Shown: in pieces, positions 15,847 to 25,599 of the stretch
How positions within the stretch are numbered: position 1 is the first letter of the stretch
How the letters are laid out: the number at the start of each line of letters is the position of its first letter
Assembly: GCA_004963905.1 (NCBI GenBank)
Contig: SUGL01000014.1
Coordinates: forward strand, 62,001-126,000
DNA from: Mesorhizobium sp.
GTDB taxonomy: Bacteria; Pseudomonadota; Alphaproteobacteria; Rhizobiales; Rhizobiaceae
Length of the DNA stretch: 64,000 nucleotides
Direction: 5' to 3'
Notes under the pieces: generated by a model
What the model saw: only the letters and a program-made list of their open reading frames with translations
Databases searched by the model: none
Told to the model about the DNA's origin: nothing
Program-made: the position numbers and the translations under genes

Positions 15847-17154
15847 GTGACTAAAGATCTTGCAGAATTCGCGAGGGCGAAAAACGTCAAATATTTCATG
15901 ATCTCCTACACCGACCTGTTCGGCGGGCAGCGTGCCAAGCTGGTGCCGGCACAGGCGATCGCCGACATGCAGAAGGACGGCGCGGGATTCGCCGGCTTCG
16001 CCACGTGGCTCGATCTCACGCCGGCGCATCCCGACATGCTGGCGGTGCCGGATCCGGATTCGGTGATTCAGTTGCCGTGGAAGCCCGACGTCGCCTGGGT
16101 GGCGGCCACCTGCGTGATGGACGACAAACTTGTCGATCAGGCGCCGCGCAACACACTGAAACGGGTGATCGAAGAGGCCGCCCGTGACGGCATGCATGTC
16201 AAGACCGGCGTCGAGGCCGAATTCTTCCTGATCTCGCCGGACGGCAGCGCCATTTCCGACCAGTACGACACGGCATCCAAGCCCTGCTACGACCAGCAGG
16301 CGGTGATGCGCCGCTACGACGTCATCGCCGAGATCTGCGACCATATGCTGGCGCTGGGCTGGGGCCCGTATCAGAACGACCATGAGGACGCCAACGGCCA
16401 GTTCGAGATGAACTGGACCTTCGACCATGCGCTGGCGACCGCCGACAAGCATTCCTTCTTCAAGTTCATGGTCAAATCGATCGCCGAAAAGCACGGCCTG
16501 CGCGCGACCTTCATGCCCAAGCCCTTCCAGGGCCTGACCGGCAATGGCTGCCATGCCCATATCTCGGTGTGGGACGAGACGGGCCGGACCAATGTCTTCG
16601 CCGACAATTCGGCGGAACTCGGCCTGTCCGCCAAGGGCAGGAACTTCCTCGGCGGCATCATGAAGCATGCCTCGGCGCTTGCCGCGATCACCAACCCGAC
16701 GGTCAATTCCTACAAGCGCATCAACGCGCCGCGCACCATTTCGGGCGCGACCTGGGCGCCGAACACGGTGACCTGGACCGGCAACAACCGCACCCACATG
16801 GTGCGCGTGCCGGGACCGGGACGCTTCGAGCTGCGCCTGCCCGACGGCGCGGCCAACCCCTACCTGCTGCAGGCGGTGATCATCGCGGCCGGTCTCGACG
16901 GCATCCGTTCGAAAGCCGATCCCGGCGAGCGCTACGACATCGACATGTACCAGTTCGGCCATACCGTGAAGGGCGCGCCAAAACTGCCGCTCAACCTGCT
17001 CGACGCGCTGCGCGAGTTCGACAATGATGAATCGCTGAAGACGGCGCTGGGTGAGGAATTTTCGTCGGCATATCTAAAGCTGAAGCAGCAGGAATGGAAT
17101 TCCTATGCTTCGCACTTCACGCAGTGGGAGCGCGACCACACGCTGGACATCTAG
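15847..17154 (+). CDS. gmaS: gamma-glutamylmethylamide synthetase (type III glutamine synthetase, GlnT-like)
   Basis: A protein of about 435 residues related to glutamine synthetase. It ligates methylamine to glutamate with ATP, giving gamma-glutamylmethylamide. Glutamine-synthetase motifs are clear: YTDLFGGQRAKLVPA near the N-terminus, GVEAEFFL, NDHEDANGQFEMNW, NGCHAHISVWD, and the ATP/ammonia loop NSYKRINAP with RTHMVRVPGPGRFELRLPD. GTG 15847 was chosen because GGGGA lies six bases upstream and it gives the usual length; an in-frame ATG at 15790, four bases after mgsC, would add 19 poorly conserved residues. Genes on both sides belong to the same pathway. Confidence 0.93.
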   Translation: MTKDLAEFARAKNVKYFMISYTDLFGGQRAKLVPAQAIADMQKDGAGFAGFATWLDLTPAHPDMLAVPDPDSVIQLPWKPDVAWVAATCVMDDKLVDQAPRNTLKRVIEEAARDGMHVKTGVEAEFFLISPDGSAISDQYDTASKPCYDQQAVMRRYDVIAEICDHMLALGWGPYQNDHEDANGQFEMNWTFDHALATADKHSFFKFMVKSIAEKHGLRATFMPKPFQGLTGNGCHAHISVWDETGRTNVFADNSAELGLSAKGRNFLGGIMKHASALAAITNPTVNSYKRINAPRTISGATWAPNTVTWTGNNRTHMVRVPGPGRFELRLPDGAANPYLLQAVIIAAGLDGIRSKADPGERYDIDMYQFGHTVKGAPKLPLNLLDALREFDNDESLKTALGEEFSSAYLKLKQQEWNSYASHFTQWERDHTLDI

Positions 17155-17155
17155 A

Positions 17156-17181
17156 GCATCGGACCCTGATGAATCCGATGC
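17156..17181. repeat. 8-bp-arm hairpin between gmaS and mgdA
   Basis: GCATCGGA (17156-17163) and TCCGATGC (17174-17181) form a perfect inverted repeat with a 10-bp loop, two bases after the gmaS stop. No T-run follows. It may be a dispersed palindromic repeat or an mRNA processing/stability element within the operon. Confidence 0.5.
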
Positions 17182-17226
17182 GTACGGGAGGTTCCGGCTT
17201 GGGGCGAGCGGCCTCGGAATGATTTT

Positions 17227-18480
17227 ATGAAATACTCGATCTTCTCGCTCGCCCGCGCCGCTCTCTCCGGCCACAAGAATTGGAAGCCAACCTGGCGGGA
17301 CGCGCCGCCCAAGGATCGCTACGACGTGGTGATCATCGGCGGCGGCGGCCACGGGCTGGCGACGGCCTGGTTCCTCGCCAGCGAGTTCGGCATCCGCAAC
17401 GTCGCGGTGCTGGAGAAGGGCTGGATCGGTTCCGGCAATGCCGGCCGCAACACCACCATCATCCGCTCCAATTACGGCCTGCCCGGCAACACCGGCTTCT
17501 ACGAATTGTCGATGAAGCTGTGGGAGCGGATGGAGCAGGACTTGAACTACAACGCGATGGTCAGCCAACGCGGCGTGATCAACCTCTACCATTCCGACGC
17601 GCAGCGCGACGCCTTTGCCCGGCGCGGCAACACCATGCGCATCAACGGCATCGACGCGGAGCTGCTCGACCAGGCGGCGCTCAAGAAAATGATGCCGTTC
17701 CTCAACTTCGACAATGCGCGCTTCCCCGTTCAGGGCGGGCTGCTGCAGCGGCGCGGCGGCACGGCGCGGCACGACGCCGTGGTCTGGGGCTACGCGCATG
17801 CGGCGAGCGAACTCGGCGTCGATATCATCCAGAATTGCGAGGTGACCGGCTTCGTGCGCGACGCCAACGGCAAGATGACCGGCGTCGAGACCTCGCGCGG
17901 CCGCATCGGCGCCGGCAAGGTCGGCATGGCGGTGGCCGGCTCCTCGTCGCGCGTCGCGGCGATGGCGGGACTGCGGCTGCCGATCGAAAGCCATGTGCTG
18001 CAGGCCTTCGTCTCCGAAGCGATCAAGCCGCTCCTGCCCAACGTCATGACCTTTGGCGCCGGACATTTCTATGTCAGCCAGTCCGACAAGGGCGGGCTGG
18101 TCTTCGGCGGCGACATCGACGGCTACAATTCCTACGCCCAGCGCGGCAATCTGCCGGTCATGGAGGATGTCTGCGAAGGCGGCATGGCGCTGATCCCGAT
18201 GATCGGCCGCGTGCGGCTGCTGCGCCAATGGGGCGGCATCATGGACATGTCGATGGATGGCTCGCCGATCATCGACAAGAGCCCGGTCGACGGCCTCTAC
18301 ATCAATGCCGGCTGGTGCTATGGCGGTTTCAAGGCGACGCCGGGCTCAGGCTTCGTCTTTGCCCATCTGATCGCCCGCGATCAATCGCATAAGGAAGCGG
18401 CGCTCTTCCGCCTCGACCGGTTCCAGCGCGGCGCCATGATCGACGAGAAGGGCCAGGGCGCCCAACCGAACCTGCACTGA
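17227..18480 (+). CDS. mgdA: N-methylglutamate dehydrogenase subunit A (sarcosine oxidase beta-like)
   Basis: A 417-residue FAD enzyme of the DAO/SoxB type. The dinucleotide fold YDVVIIGGGGHGLATA is at about residue 35; ending motifs (MDMSMDGSPIID and AGWCYGGFKATPGSG) match SoxB flavin-binding regions, and His173-region (RHDAVVWGYAHAA) is also typical. Together with MgdB, MgdC and MgdD it would oxidise N-methylglutamate to glutamate and a formaldehyde-level C1 unit carried on tetrahydrofolate. On its own the gene looks like sarcosine oxidase, but linkage to mgsABC-gmaS favours the N-methylglutamate assignment. Confidence 0.9.
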   Translation: MKYSIFSLARAALSGHKNWKPTWRDAPPKDRYDVVIIGGGGHGLATAWFLASEFGIRNVAVLEKGWIGSGNAGRNTTIIRSNYGLPGNTGFYELSMKLWERMEQDLNYNAMVSQRGVINLYHSDAQRDAFARRGNTMRINGIDAELLDQAALKKMMPFLNFDNARFPVQGGLLQRRGGTARHDAVVWGYAHAASELGVDIIQNCEVTGFVRDANGKMTGVETSRGRIGAGKVGMAVAGSSSRVAAMAGLRLPIESHVLQAFVSEAIKPLLPNVMTFGAGHFYVSQSDKGGLVFGGDIDGYNSYAQRGNLPVMEDVCEGGMALIPMIGRVRLLRQWGGIMDMSMDGSPIIDKSPVDGLYINAGWCYGGFKATPGSGFVFAHLIARDQSHKEAALFRLDRFQRGAMIDEKGQGAQPNLH

Positions 18481-18490
18481 AGGCCCTGCG

Positions 18491-18766
18491 ATGCGCATAG
18501 TCTGTCCCTTCTGCGGCGAACGCGAACTCGGCGAATTCACCTATCTCGGCGACGCCAAGCCGCAACGTCCCTCCGCGGACGCCGGCGAGGACGCCGTCTA
18601 CGACTACGTCTACCTGCGCGACAACATCGCCGGGGTGATGAGCGAGCACTGGTACCATGGCGGTGGCTGCCGGGCCTGGCTGAAGGTCACCCGCAACACG
18701 CTGACGCACGAGATTTCTTCCGTCGAGCAGGCAGCAGGCGCCGGCGCCGCCAAGGTTGGTGCGTGA
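18491..18766 (+). CDS. mgdB: N-methylglutamate dehydrogenase subunit B (sarcosine oxidase delta-like)
   Basis: A 91-residue SoxD-type subunit. It begins with CPFCGERE at residues 5-12, the C-x2-C half of the zinc site of heterotetrameric sarcosine oxidases, and has a W-YH-GGCR region (HWYHGGGCRAWL) carrying further His/Cys ligands near residues 55-62. Its role is structural, in the MgdABCD tetramer. It starts ten bases after mgdA and shares one base with the mgdC start (TGATG). Confidence 0.92.
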   Translation: MRIVCPFCGERELGEFTYLGDAKPQRPSADAGEDAVYDYVYLRDNIAGVMSEHWYHGGGCRAWLKVTRNTLTHEISSVEQAAGAGAAKVGA

Positions 18767-21747
18767 TGCGCGGCAATCAGGCAAACCGTCTGGCCGCCGG
18801 CGGCCTCATCGACCGCTCGACGCAGCTCAGCTTCCGCTTCGACGGCAAGACTTTTTCGGGCTTCAAGGGCGATACGCTCGCCTCCGCGCTGGTCGCCAAC
18901 GGCGTCAAGCTCGTCGGGCGCTCGTTCAAATATCATCGTCCGCGCGGCATCCTGACGGCGGGCTCGGAAGAACCGAACGCGCTGGTCGAATTGCGCAGCG
19001 GCGCCAGGCGCGAGCCGAACACCAAGGCGACGACCGCAGAGCTTTATGACGGCCTCGAAGCCGCCAGCCAGAACCGCTGGCCGTCGCTCAGCTTCGACGT
19101 CATGTCGGTCAACCAGCTCTTCGCGCCGATCTTCGTCGCCGGCTTCTACTACAAGACCTTCATGTGGCCGGCGAAGTTCTGGGAAGCGATCTACGAGCCG
19201 GCGATCCGCCGCGCCGCCGGCCTCGGGCGCGCGGCGGGCGTTCCCGATCCCGATCATTATGACAAGGCCTGGGCGCATTGCGATGTGGTGATCGCCGGCT
19301 CCGGGCCTGCAGGCCTGGCCGCGGCCTTGGCTGCCGCGCGCTGCGGCGCGCGCGTGATCCTGTGCGAGGAGGATTTTGTCCTCGGCGGGCGGCTGCTTGC
19401 CGATGGCGGCACGATCGACGGGCTGCCGGCAGCCGAGTGGATTGCGCGCACGGTTGCAGAGCTTGCAGCGATGCCGGATGTCCGCATCATGACGCGCACG
19501 ACGCTGTTCGGCGTCTATGACGGCGGCACCTATGGTGCGATCGAGCGCGTCAACGACCATCTGCCGGTGCCGCCGGAGCATCAGGTGCGGCAGCGGCTGT
19601 GGCGGATCGTGGCCAAGCGCTGCGTGGTCGCGGCTGGCGCGCTCGAACGCCCCATCGTCTTTGCCGGCAATGACACGCCGGGCGTGATGATGGCGTCCGC
19701 CATGCGCAGCTACATCAACCGCTATGCCGCGACGCCGGCACGGCGCATCGCGCTCTTCACCAACAATGAAGATGGCTGGCGCACGATCGAAACAGCGATC
19801 ACCGCCGGGCTGCAGGTCGCGGCAGTGATCGACGCGCGAGCCGAGGTTTCGCCTGCGCATCGCTCGCTCGCTTCCAAGGGCGGCTTCCCGGTTCTGAACG
19901 GCTCCGTCAGCGGCGTCGACGGCGGCAAGGACGGCGTGCGCAAGATTTCCGTCTCGCTGACCGGCGGCGCCCGCGCCGAGGTCGAAGCCGATGGGCTTGC
20001 GATCTCCGGTGGCTGGAACCCGGCGGTCGGCCTCACCTCCTATCATCGCGGCCGGCCGAAATGGCGCGACGACATCGCCGCCTTCGTGCCGGATGGCGCC
20101 CCGCCCGGCATGGTCGCCGCAGGCGCCGCCAATGGAGCCTTCGGGCTTGGAGCATGTTTGCGCGAAGGGTTCGGGGCGGGTGCTGCCGCGGCGCGCGATA
20201 CGGGGCACAGCGGAAATGTCGGCTCGATGCCGGCTGCCGACGACGAGGCCTTTTCGCTCACGCCGCTCTGGCATGTCGCCGGCAAAGGCAAGGCCTTCGT
20301 CGACCAGCAGCACGACGTGACGGCATCCGACGTCGAGCTGGCGCAGCGCGAAGGTTTCGAGTCGGTCGAGCATCTGAAGCGCTACACGACGCTCGGCATG
20401 GCGACCGACCAGGGCAAGACCTCCAACGTCGCCGGCCTCGCCATCATGGCGGCGGTCACCGGCAAGTCCATCCCCGAGACGGGCACGACGATCTACCGGC
20501 CGCCCTACGTGCCTGTCGCCATCGGCGCCTTCGCCGGCCATCACCGCGACGAGAATTTCCATGCGACGCGGCTGACGCCGTCGCACCACTGGGCGGCCGA
20601 ACAGGGCGCCGTCTTCGTCGACACCGGCCTGTGGAAGCGCGCGCAATGGTACCCGCGCGCCGGCGAGAAGGACTGGCTGGAATCGGTGACCCGCGAGGTC
20701 AGGGCGGTGCGAAGCGGCGTCGGCTTCTGCGATGTCTCGACGCTCGGCAAGATCGACGTGCACGGCCCGGATGCCGGCGCCTTCCTCGACCGCGTCTACA
20801 TCAACGCCTTCTCCAGCCTCGCCGTCGGCAAGGCGCGTTACGGGCTGATGCTGCGCGAAGACGGCATCGTCTATGACGACGGCACGACCTCGCGGCTGGC
20901 GGAGGACCATTATTTCCTCACCACCACGACGGCCAAGGCCGGGCCGGTGATGCAGCATCTCGAATTCTGCCGCCAGGTGCTGTTCCCCGAACTCGATGTG
21001 CAGCTGACCTCTGTCTCCGATCAGTGGGCGCAGTTTTCGATCACCGGACCGAAGACGCGGGACCTTTTGAGGGAAATCGTCGATCCGGCCGAGGACCTGT
21101 CGAACGAGGGTTTCCCATTCATGGGCGCGCGCGAGGTCAAGCTGAGCGGAGGCATCAAGGCCAGGCTGTTCCGCATCTCCTTCTCCGGCGAGATGGCGTT
21201 CGAGATCTCGGTGCCGGCGCGCTACGGCGAAGCGCTGGTGCGCAATCTGATGATCGCCGGCGAGCCTTTCGGCGTGACGCCTTACGGCACGGAGGCGCTT
21301 GGCGTGATGCGCATCGAGAAAGGTCATGTCGCCGGGCCTGAGCTCAACGGCACGACGACTGCCGCCGATCTCGGCCTCGCCAAGATGATGTCGACCAAGA
21401 AGGATTTCGTCGGCCGCGTCATGGCCGGCCGCGAGGCGCTGGTTTCGCCGAACCGGCAGGTGGTCGTCGGCATCAAGCCGACCGACAAGGCGCGTCGCCT
21501 GCGCTCCGGCGCGCATATCATTCCGAAGGGCGAGACCCCCGGCCCCGGCAACGACCAGGGCTATGTCACCTCGGTCTGCTTCTCGCCGGTGCTCGACCAG
21601 TGGATCGGGCTGGGGTTGGTCGAGCGCGGCCGCGAGCGCATCGGCGAGATCGTGCGCGCGCATGATCCGCTGCGCGGCGAGGAGTACGATGTCGAGCTCT
21701 GCAATTCCGTCTTCTACGACCCGGATGGGGGGCGCCAGCGTGGCTGA
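18766..21747 (+). CDS. mgdC: N-methylglutamate dehydrogenase subunit C (sarcosine oxidase alpha-like)
   Basis: A 993-residue large subunit with three parts. The N-terminus (about 1-110) is the ferredoxin-like SoxA domain (RPRGILTAGSEEPNA). The middle is an NAD/FAD Rossmann region (VVIAGSGPAGLAAALAAARCG near residue 172). The last 400 residues form a GcvT-like aminomethyltransferase domain expected to bind tetrahydrofolate and accept the C1 unit. ATG 18766 overlaps the mgdB stop; a GTG three bases upstream is possible. Length is normal for SoxA-type proteins. A long reverse open frame over this gene is a GC artefact. Confidence 0.92.
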   Translation: MRGNQANRLAAGGLIDRSTQLSFRFDGKTFSGFKGDTLASALVANGVKLVGRSFKYHRPRGILTAGSEEPNALVELRSGARREPNTKATTAELYDGLEAASQNRWPSLSFDVMSVNQLFAPIFVAGFYYKTFMWPAKFWEAIYEPAIRRAAGLGRAAGVPDPDHYDKAWAHCDVVIAGSGPAGLAAALAAARCGARVILCEEDFVLGGRLLADGGTIDGLPAAEWIARTVAELAAMPDVRIMTRTTLFGVYDGGTYGAIERVNDHLPVPPEHQVRQRLWRIVAKRCVVAAGALERPIVFAGNDTPGVMMASAMRSYINRYAATPARRIALFTNNEDGWRTIETAITAGLQVAAVIDARAEVSPAHRSLASKGGFPVLNGSVSGVDGGKDGVRKISVSLTGGARAEVEADGLAISGGWNPAVGLTSYHRGRPKWRDDIAAFVPDGAPPGMVAAGAANGAFGLGACLREGFGAGAAAARDTGHSGNVGSMPAADDEAFSLTPLWHVAGKGKAFVDQQHDVTASDVELAQREGFESVEHLKRYTTLGMATDQGKTSNVAGLAIMAAVTGKSIPETGTTIYRPPYVPVAIGAFAGHHRDENFHATRLTPSHHWAAEQGAVFVDTGLWKRAQWYPRAGEKDWLESVTREVRAVRSGVGFCDVSTLGKIDVHGPDAGAFLDRVYINAFSSLAVGKARYGLMLREDGIVYDDGTTSRLAEDHYFLTTTTAKAGPVMQHLEFCRQVLFPELDVQLTSVSDQWAQFSITGPKTRDLLREIVDPAEDLSNEGFPFMGAREVKLSGGIKARLFRISFSGEMAFEISVPARYGEALVRNLMIAGEPFGVTPYGTEALGVMRIEKGHVAGPELNGTTTAADLGLAKMMSTKKDFVGRVMAGREALVSPNRQVVVGIKPTDKARRLRSGAHIIPKGETPGPGNDQGYVTSVCFSPVLDQWIGLGLVERGRERIGEIVRAHDPLRGEEYDVELCNSVFYDPDGGRQRG

Positions 21748-22366
21748 GTTTTCCTGGGATGTCCGCAGCCTGCTGGACCGCGCGCTTGTCGTGGGGCCGT
21801 ATGGCGCGCAGGGCGAAGCCGGCGTGTCGCTGACCGAGATCCGCAATTTCGGCCTGATCCAAGTGATGGCGCGGCGCGGCAAGGCGGCCGAGACGGGCAA
21901 GGCCGCAAAAGCCCGCTTCGGCGTCACCGCGCCGGAAACACCGAAGGCGGTCGGTACAGCCGACGCGACGCTGATCTGGTCCGGGCCGGACCAGTTCCTC
22001 GTGCTGTCGAAAGGCGGCAAGGATACGATGGAAGCGCTTGCCCCGGTGTTTGCCGGTTCGGCCTCGCTTTCGGACCAGTCGCATGCGCGGGTGCTGATCG
22101 GCGTCTCCGCTGCCAAGGCGCGCGCGATGCTTGCCAAGCTGTCGTCGATCGACCTGCATCCCGATGTGTTCCCGGTCGGCGCGGCTGCCGCGACCTCCGT
22201 GGATCATACAAGCGTGACGCTCTGGCGCGGCAAGGACCGTCAAGACGGCCAGGCCGTGTTCAACCTGCTGGTGTTCGCGACCTTCGCCGAGAGCTTGTGG
22301 CACACCATGCTCGACGCGGCCGCCGAATACGGCGTGACGATCGCGCATTCCGAAGACCTCGGCTGA
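21740..22366 (+). CDS. mgdD: N-methylglutamate dehydrogenase subunit D (sarcosine oxidase gamma-like)
   Basis: A 208-residue SoxG-type subunit. It has the GcvT-like beta layout with RNFGLIQVMARRG near residue 35 and the ending segment LWRGKDRQDGQAVFNLLVFATFAESLW that is typical of SoxG. It stabilises the folate-binding part of the complex. GTG 21740 overlaps the mgdC stop by eight bases and has GGGGGG seven bases upstream; ATG 21725 is an in-frame alternative. It is the last gene of the operon and converges on the efflux-pump gene, with a hairpin terminator between. Confidence 0.88.
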   Translation: MAEFSWDVRSLLDRALVVGPYGAQGEAGVSLTEIRNFGLIQVMARRGKAAETGKAAKARFGVTAPETPKAVGTADATLIWSGPDQFLVLSKGGKDTMEALAPVFAGSASLSDQSHARVLIGVSAAKARAMLAKLSSIDLHPDVFPVGAAAATSVDHTSVTLWRGKDRQDGQAVFNLLVFATFAESLWHTMLDAAAEYGVTIAHSEDLG

Positions 22367-22396
22367 CAGCCGGTCTCCTCGCTACCCCAAAAGCGC

Positions 22397-22432
22397 ATCA
22401 TCCGCCACTGGCGTTCGCCGATGGCGGATGAT
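22397..22432. terminator. bidirectional hairpin between mgdD and the RND gene
   Basis: ATCATCCGCCA (22397-22407) and TGGCGGATGAT (22422-22432) are a perfect 11-bp inverted repeat with a 14-base loop between convergent genes. TTTGAGG follows on the plus side. Confidence 0.7.
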
Positions 22433-22449
22433 TTGAGGTTGCCACCTTT

Positions 22450-25400
22450 TTATTCCGCAGCGAGCGCCAGCTGCGGTCTTTCGATGCCTTCGATCTGTTC
22501 CGGCTCCGGCGCCTGCTCGTCGGTCTTGGCCTTCTTGGGCTCGCGGCCGAAGAACAGGGCATAGCCCGCCGGCAGCACCAGGATGGTGAGCACGGTGGCG
22601 ACGAGGATGCCGCCCATCATGGCATAGGCCAGCGGCCCCCAGAAGACGGCGCGCGAGATCGGGATCAGCGCCAGCACGGCAGTCAGCGCCGTCAGCATGA
22701 TGGGCCGGAAGCGGCGCACGGCGGCGCCGACGATCGCTTCCGATCGCTCCATGCCTGCCGCGATGTCCTGGTCGATCTGGTCGACGAGGATGATCGAGTT
22801 GCGCATGATGATGCCGAGCAGCGCGATGACGCCGAGGATGGCGACGAAGCCGAACGGCGCGCCGCTGATCAGAAGCGCCGCGGCAGCGCCGATGATGCCC
22901 AGCGGACCGGTGGCCAGCACCAGCATCGACTTGCCGAAATGCTGCAGCTGGACCATCAGCAAGATGACGATGATGGCGAGCATGATCGGCGCCTTGGCCG
23001 CGATCGAGGCCTGGCTTTCGGCCGAGTCCTCGGCGCCGCCCTGGATCTCGATCTTGTAGCCTGGTGCTAGGCCGGCACGCAGGTCCTTCATGTCGTTGTA
23101 CATCTTGGTGACGACGTCGTTCGACTGCACGCCGTCCGGCAGCGTGCCGCGCACGCTGATCGTCGGCAGACGGTCACGCCGCCACTCTATGCCCTGCTCC
23201 ATCACCGGAACCACCTTGGCCACCTGCGACAGCGGCACCGAACCGCCGAAGTCGGTCGGGATGTAGACCGAGTCGACCGAAGAGAGCAGATGACGGGTCG
23301 CTTCCGGCTCGCGGGCGACGATCGAGACCGTCTCCTCGCCATCGCGGAAATCGTCGAGCGGCGCGCCGGACATGGTGGCCTGCAGCATCTGGCGGATGCG
23401 CTGCGAGGTGACGCCGAGCGCACGGGCGCGGTCCTGGTCGATCACCAGCTTCATCGCCGGCACCGGCTCCAGCCAGTCGTCATGGACGGCGCCGAGCAGC
23501 GGGTTCGCCTGGAACCTCGCCTTCACCTCGTCGGCGATGCGGCGCACCTCCTTGCGGTCCGGACCCATGACACGCATCTGCACCGGCCAGCCCGTCGGCG
23601 GACCGAGGAAGAGACGATCGACCTTGGCGCGGATCGAGGGGAAGTCCTTGGCGAGGATGCCGCGCAGCTTGACGATCAGCCGCTCGCGCGCCGGCTCGTC
23701 CTTGGCCATCACCAGGAGCTGGGCGAAGTTCGGATTCCTGAGCTGCTGGTCGAGCGGCAGGAAGAAGCGCGGCGCGCCCTCGCCGATGTAAGTGGCGATG
23801 AAGCGCTTGTCCTGATCGTCCATCATCCTTGATTCCAGCGCCTTGGCCTGGGTCTCGACCTCCTTGATCGAGGTGCCTTCCGGCAGCCAGAGATCGACCA
23901 GGATTTCCGGACGCGAGGACTGCGGGAAGAAGTTCTGCGGAATGAACTGGAAGGCCCACAGGCTGGTGGCGAAGGTGACCAGCGTCATCACCAGCACGAT
24001 GATGCGATGACGCACGGCCCAGGTGACCGTCGCGCGCAGGCGCCGATAGAATCGCGTGTCGAAGACGTCGTGATGGGTGCCGGCGTGCTTGCGCTGCTTC
24101 AGGATCATGTAGCCCAGCCACGGCGTGAAATAGACCGCGACGAACCATGACACGACGAGCGCGATGCCGACCACGTAGAACAGCGTACGCACATATTCGC
24201 CGGCGGTGGAGGCCGCGAAGCCGACCGGGATGAAGCCGGCGGTGGTGATCAGCGTGCCGGTGAGCATCGGGAAGGCGGTCGAGGTGTAGGCGAAGCTTGC
24301 CGCCTCGATCTTGACCAACCCCTCCTCCAGCTTTCGCTCCATCATCTCGACGACGATCATGGCGTCGTCGACCAAAAGACCAAGCGCGATGATCAGCGCG
24401 CCGAGCGAGATGCGCTGCAGGTCGATGCCGATCTCGTACATGATGGCGAAGGTGGCGGCCAGAACCAGCGGGATGGCGATCGCTATCACCAGGCCGGAGC
24501 GCCAGCCGATCGACAGGAACGACACGACGAGCACGATGAGCAACGCTTCGCCGAGCGCCTCCATGAACTCGTTGACGGCGTCCTTGACGACCTCGGGCTG
24601 GTCGGAAATCTGGTCGACCGCGACGCCGTAAGGCAGGCCTTCCTCGAAGCGCTTGTAGGTCGCCTCGACATCCTTGCCGACGTCCCTGACGTTGAAGCCC
24701 TTGGCCATGACGACGCCGACCTGGACGCTCTCGTGGCCGTTGAAGCGGTATTTGCGCTGGTAGGGATCCTCGAGGCCCGAGGTGACGGTGGCGATGTCGC
24801 CGAGACGCGTCACCTGGTTGCCGGCGCGCAACCTCAACTCACGGATGTCGGCCGCCCTGGTGACGTCGCCTTCGACCGAGATGCGGACCGAGCGCAGGCC
24901 GGTGTCGACCGAGCCCGCCGGATCGACGGCGTTCTGCCCTTTGACCGCGTTCTGCAGGTCGACGATGGTCAGGCCACGCTCGGCGAGCGCCTTGGAGGAG
25001 ACGTCGATATAGATCTTCTCGGGTTGGTCGCCGATGATGACAGCCTTCTCGACGCCCGGCGTCGTCAGCAGCATGTCGCGCGCCTGGATGGCGAACTTTT
25101 TCAGCTCCGGATAGGTGAAGCCGTCGCCGCTGATCGAATGCAGCGTGATGAAGGTGTCGCCGAACTCGTCGTTGAAATAGGGGCCGAGCAGGCCTTGCGG
25201 CAGCTCATTGGCGATGTCGCCGACCTTCTTGCGCACCTGGTAGAAGGCGTCCTTGACCTGTTCAGGGTTGGTGTCGCCCTTGACCTGCAGGGTGATGATG
25301 GCGCTGCCGGCGCGCGTGTAGGAGCGGACGAAATCGAGATGCGGCGTTTCCTGCAGCTTGCGCTCGATCTTGTTGACGACCTGGTCCTCCATGTCCTGGA

Positions 25401-25599
25401 TCGAGGCGCCCGGCCAGACCGCCTGCACCACCATGACGCGGAAGGTGAAATCCGGGTCTTCCTTCTGGCCCATGCGTATCAGCCCGAGCGCGCCGGCCAG
25501 GATAATCAGGCCGAACAGGAAGCGCGCGATGCTCGGATGTCCGATCGCCCAGCGCGAGAGGTTGAAAGGCCGCTTTTCGGTGCTGCTGTCGGTGGTCAT
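22450..25599 (-). CDS. RND-family efflux transporter, inner-membrane pump (AcrB/HAE type)
   Basis: A 1049-residue proton-driven pump with the RND plan: one helix at about residues 22-42, a large periplasmic loop, six helices, a second loop and six more helices. The helix-4 proton relay reads LGLLVDDAMIVVEMME (paired Asp residues near 408). The start is ATG at 25599; the frame stays open upstream to 25785 but that part is not conserved-looking. It is third in an operon tetR-adaptor-pump. The periplasmic sequence (KEDPDFTFRVMVV) is typical of a large group of proteobacterial pumps of unknown drug range. No outer-membrane channel gene is present. Confidence 0.93.
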   Translation of the reverse strand: MTTDSSTEKRPFNLSRWAIGHPSIARFLFGLIILAGALGLIRMGQKEDPDFTFRVMVVQAVWPGASIQDMEDQVVNKIERKLQETPHLDFVRSYTRAGSAIITLQVKGDTNPEQVKDAFYQVRKKVGDIANELPQGLLGPYFNDEFGDTFITLHSISGDGFTYPELKKFAIQARDMLLTTPGVEKAVIIGDQPEKIYIDVSSKALAERGLTIVDLQNAVKGQNAVDPAGSVDTGLRSVRISVEGDVTRAADIRELRLRAGNQVTRLGDIATVTSGLEDPYQRKYRFNGHESVQVGVVMAKGFNVRDVGKDVEATYKRFEEGLPYGVAVDQISDQPEVVKDAVNEFMEALGEALLIVLVVSFLSIGWRSGLVIAIAIPLVLAATFAIMYEIGIDLQRISLGALIIALGLLVDDAMIVVEMMERKLEEGLVKIEAASFAYTSTAFPMLTGTLITTAGFIPVGFAASTAGEYVRTLFYVVGIALVVSWFVAVYFTPWLGYMILKQRKHAGTHHDVFDTRFYRRLRATVTWAVRHRIIVLVMTLVTFATSLWAFQFIPQNFFPQSSRPEILVDLWLPEGTSIKEVETQAKALESRMMDDQDKRFIATYIGEGAPRFFLPLDQQLRNPNFAQLLVMAKDEPARERLIVKLRGILAKDFPSIRAKVDRLFLGPPTGWPVQMRVMGPDRKEVRRIADEVKARFQANPLLGAVHDDWLEPVPAMKLVIDQDRARALGVTSQRIRQMLQATMSGAPLDDFRDGEETVSIVAREPEATRHLLSSVDSVYIPTDFGGSVPLSQVAKVVPVMEQGIEWRRDRLPTISVRGTLPDGVQSNDVVTKMYNDMKDLRAGLAPGYKIEIQGGAEDSAESQASIAAKAPIMLAIIVILLMVQLQHFGKSMLVLATGPLGIIGAAAALLISGAPFGFVAILGVIALLGIIMRNSIILVDQIDQDIAAGMERSEAIVGAAVRRFRPIMLTALTAVLALIPISRAVFWGPLAYAMMGGILVATVLTILVLPAGYALFFGREPKKAKTDEQAPEPEQIEGIERPQLALAAE

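Noticed and set aside
18610..22137. 1175-codon open frame on the minus strand
   Set aside because: It lies entirely opposite mgdC and mgdD, shows no domain, and is Arg/Ala/Asp-rich, as expected for the antisense frame of a GC-rich gene.
17227..22366. Calling the soxBDAG-like genes sarcosine oxidase
   Set aside because: The subunits are homologous, but direct linkage to mgsABC and gmaS makes N-methylglutamate dehydrogenase the better call.
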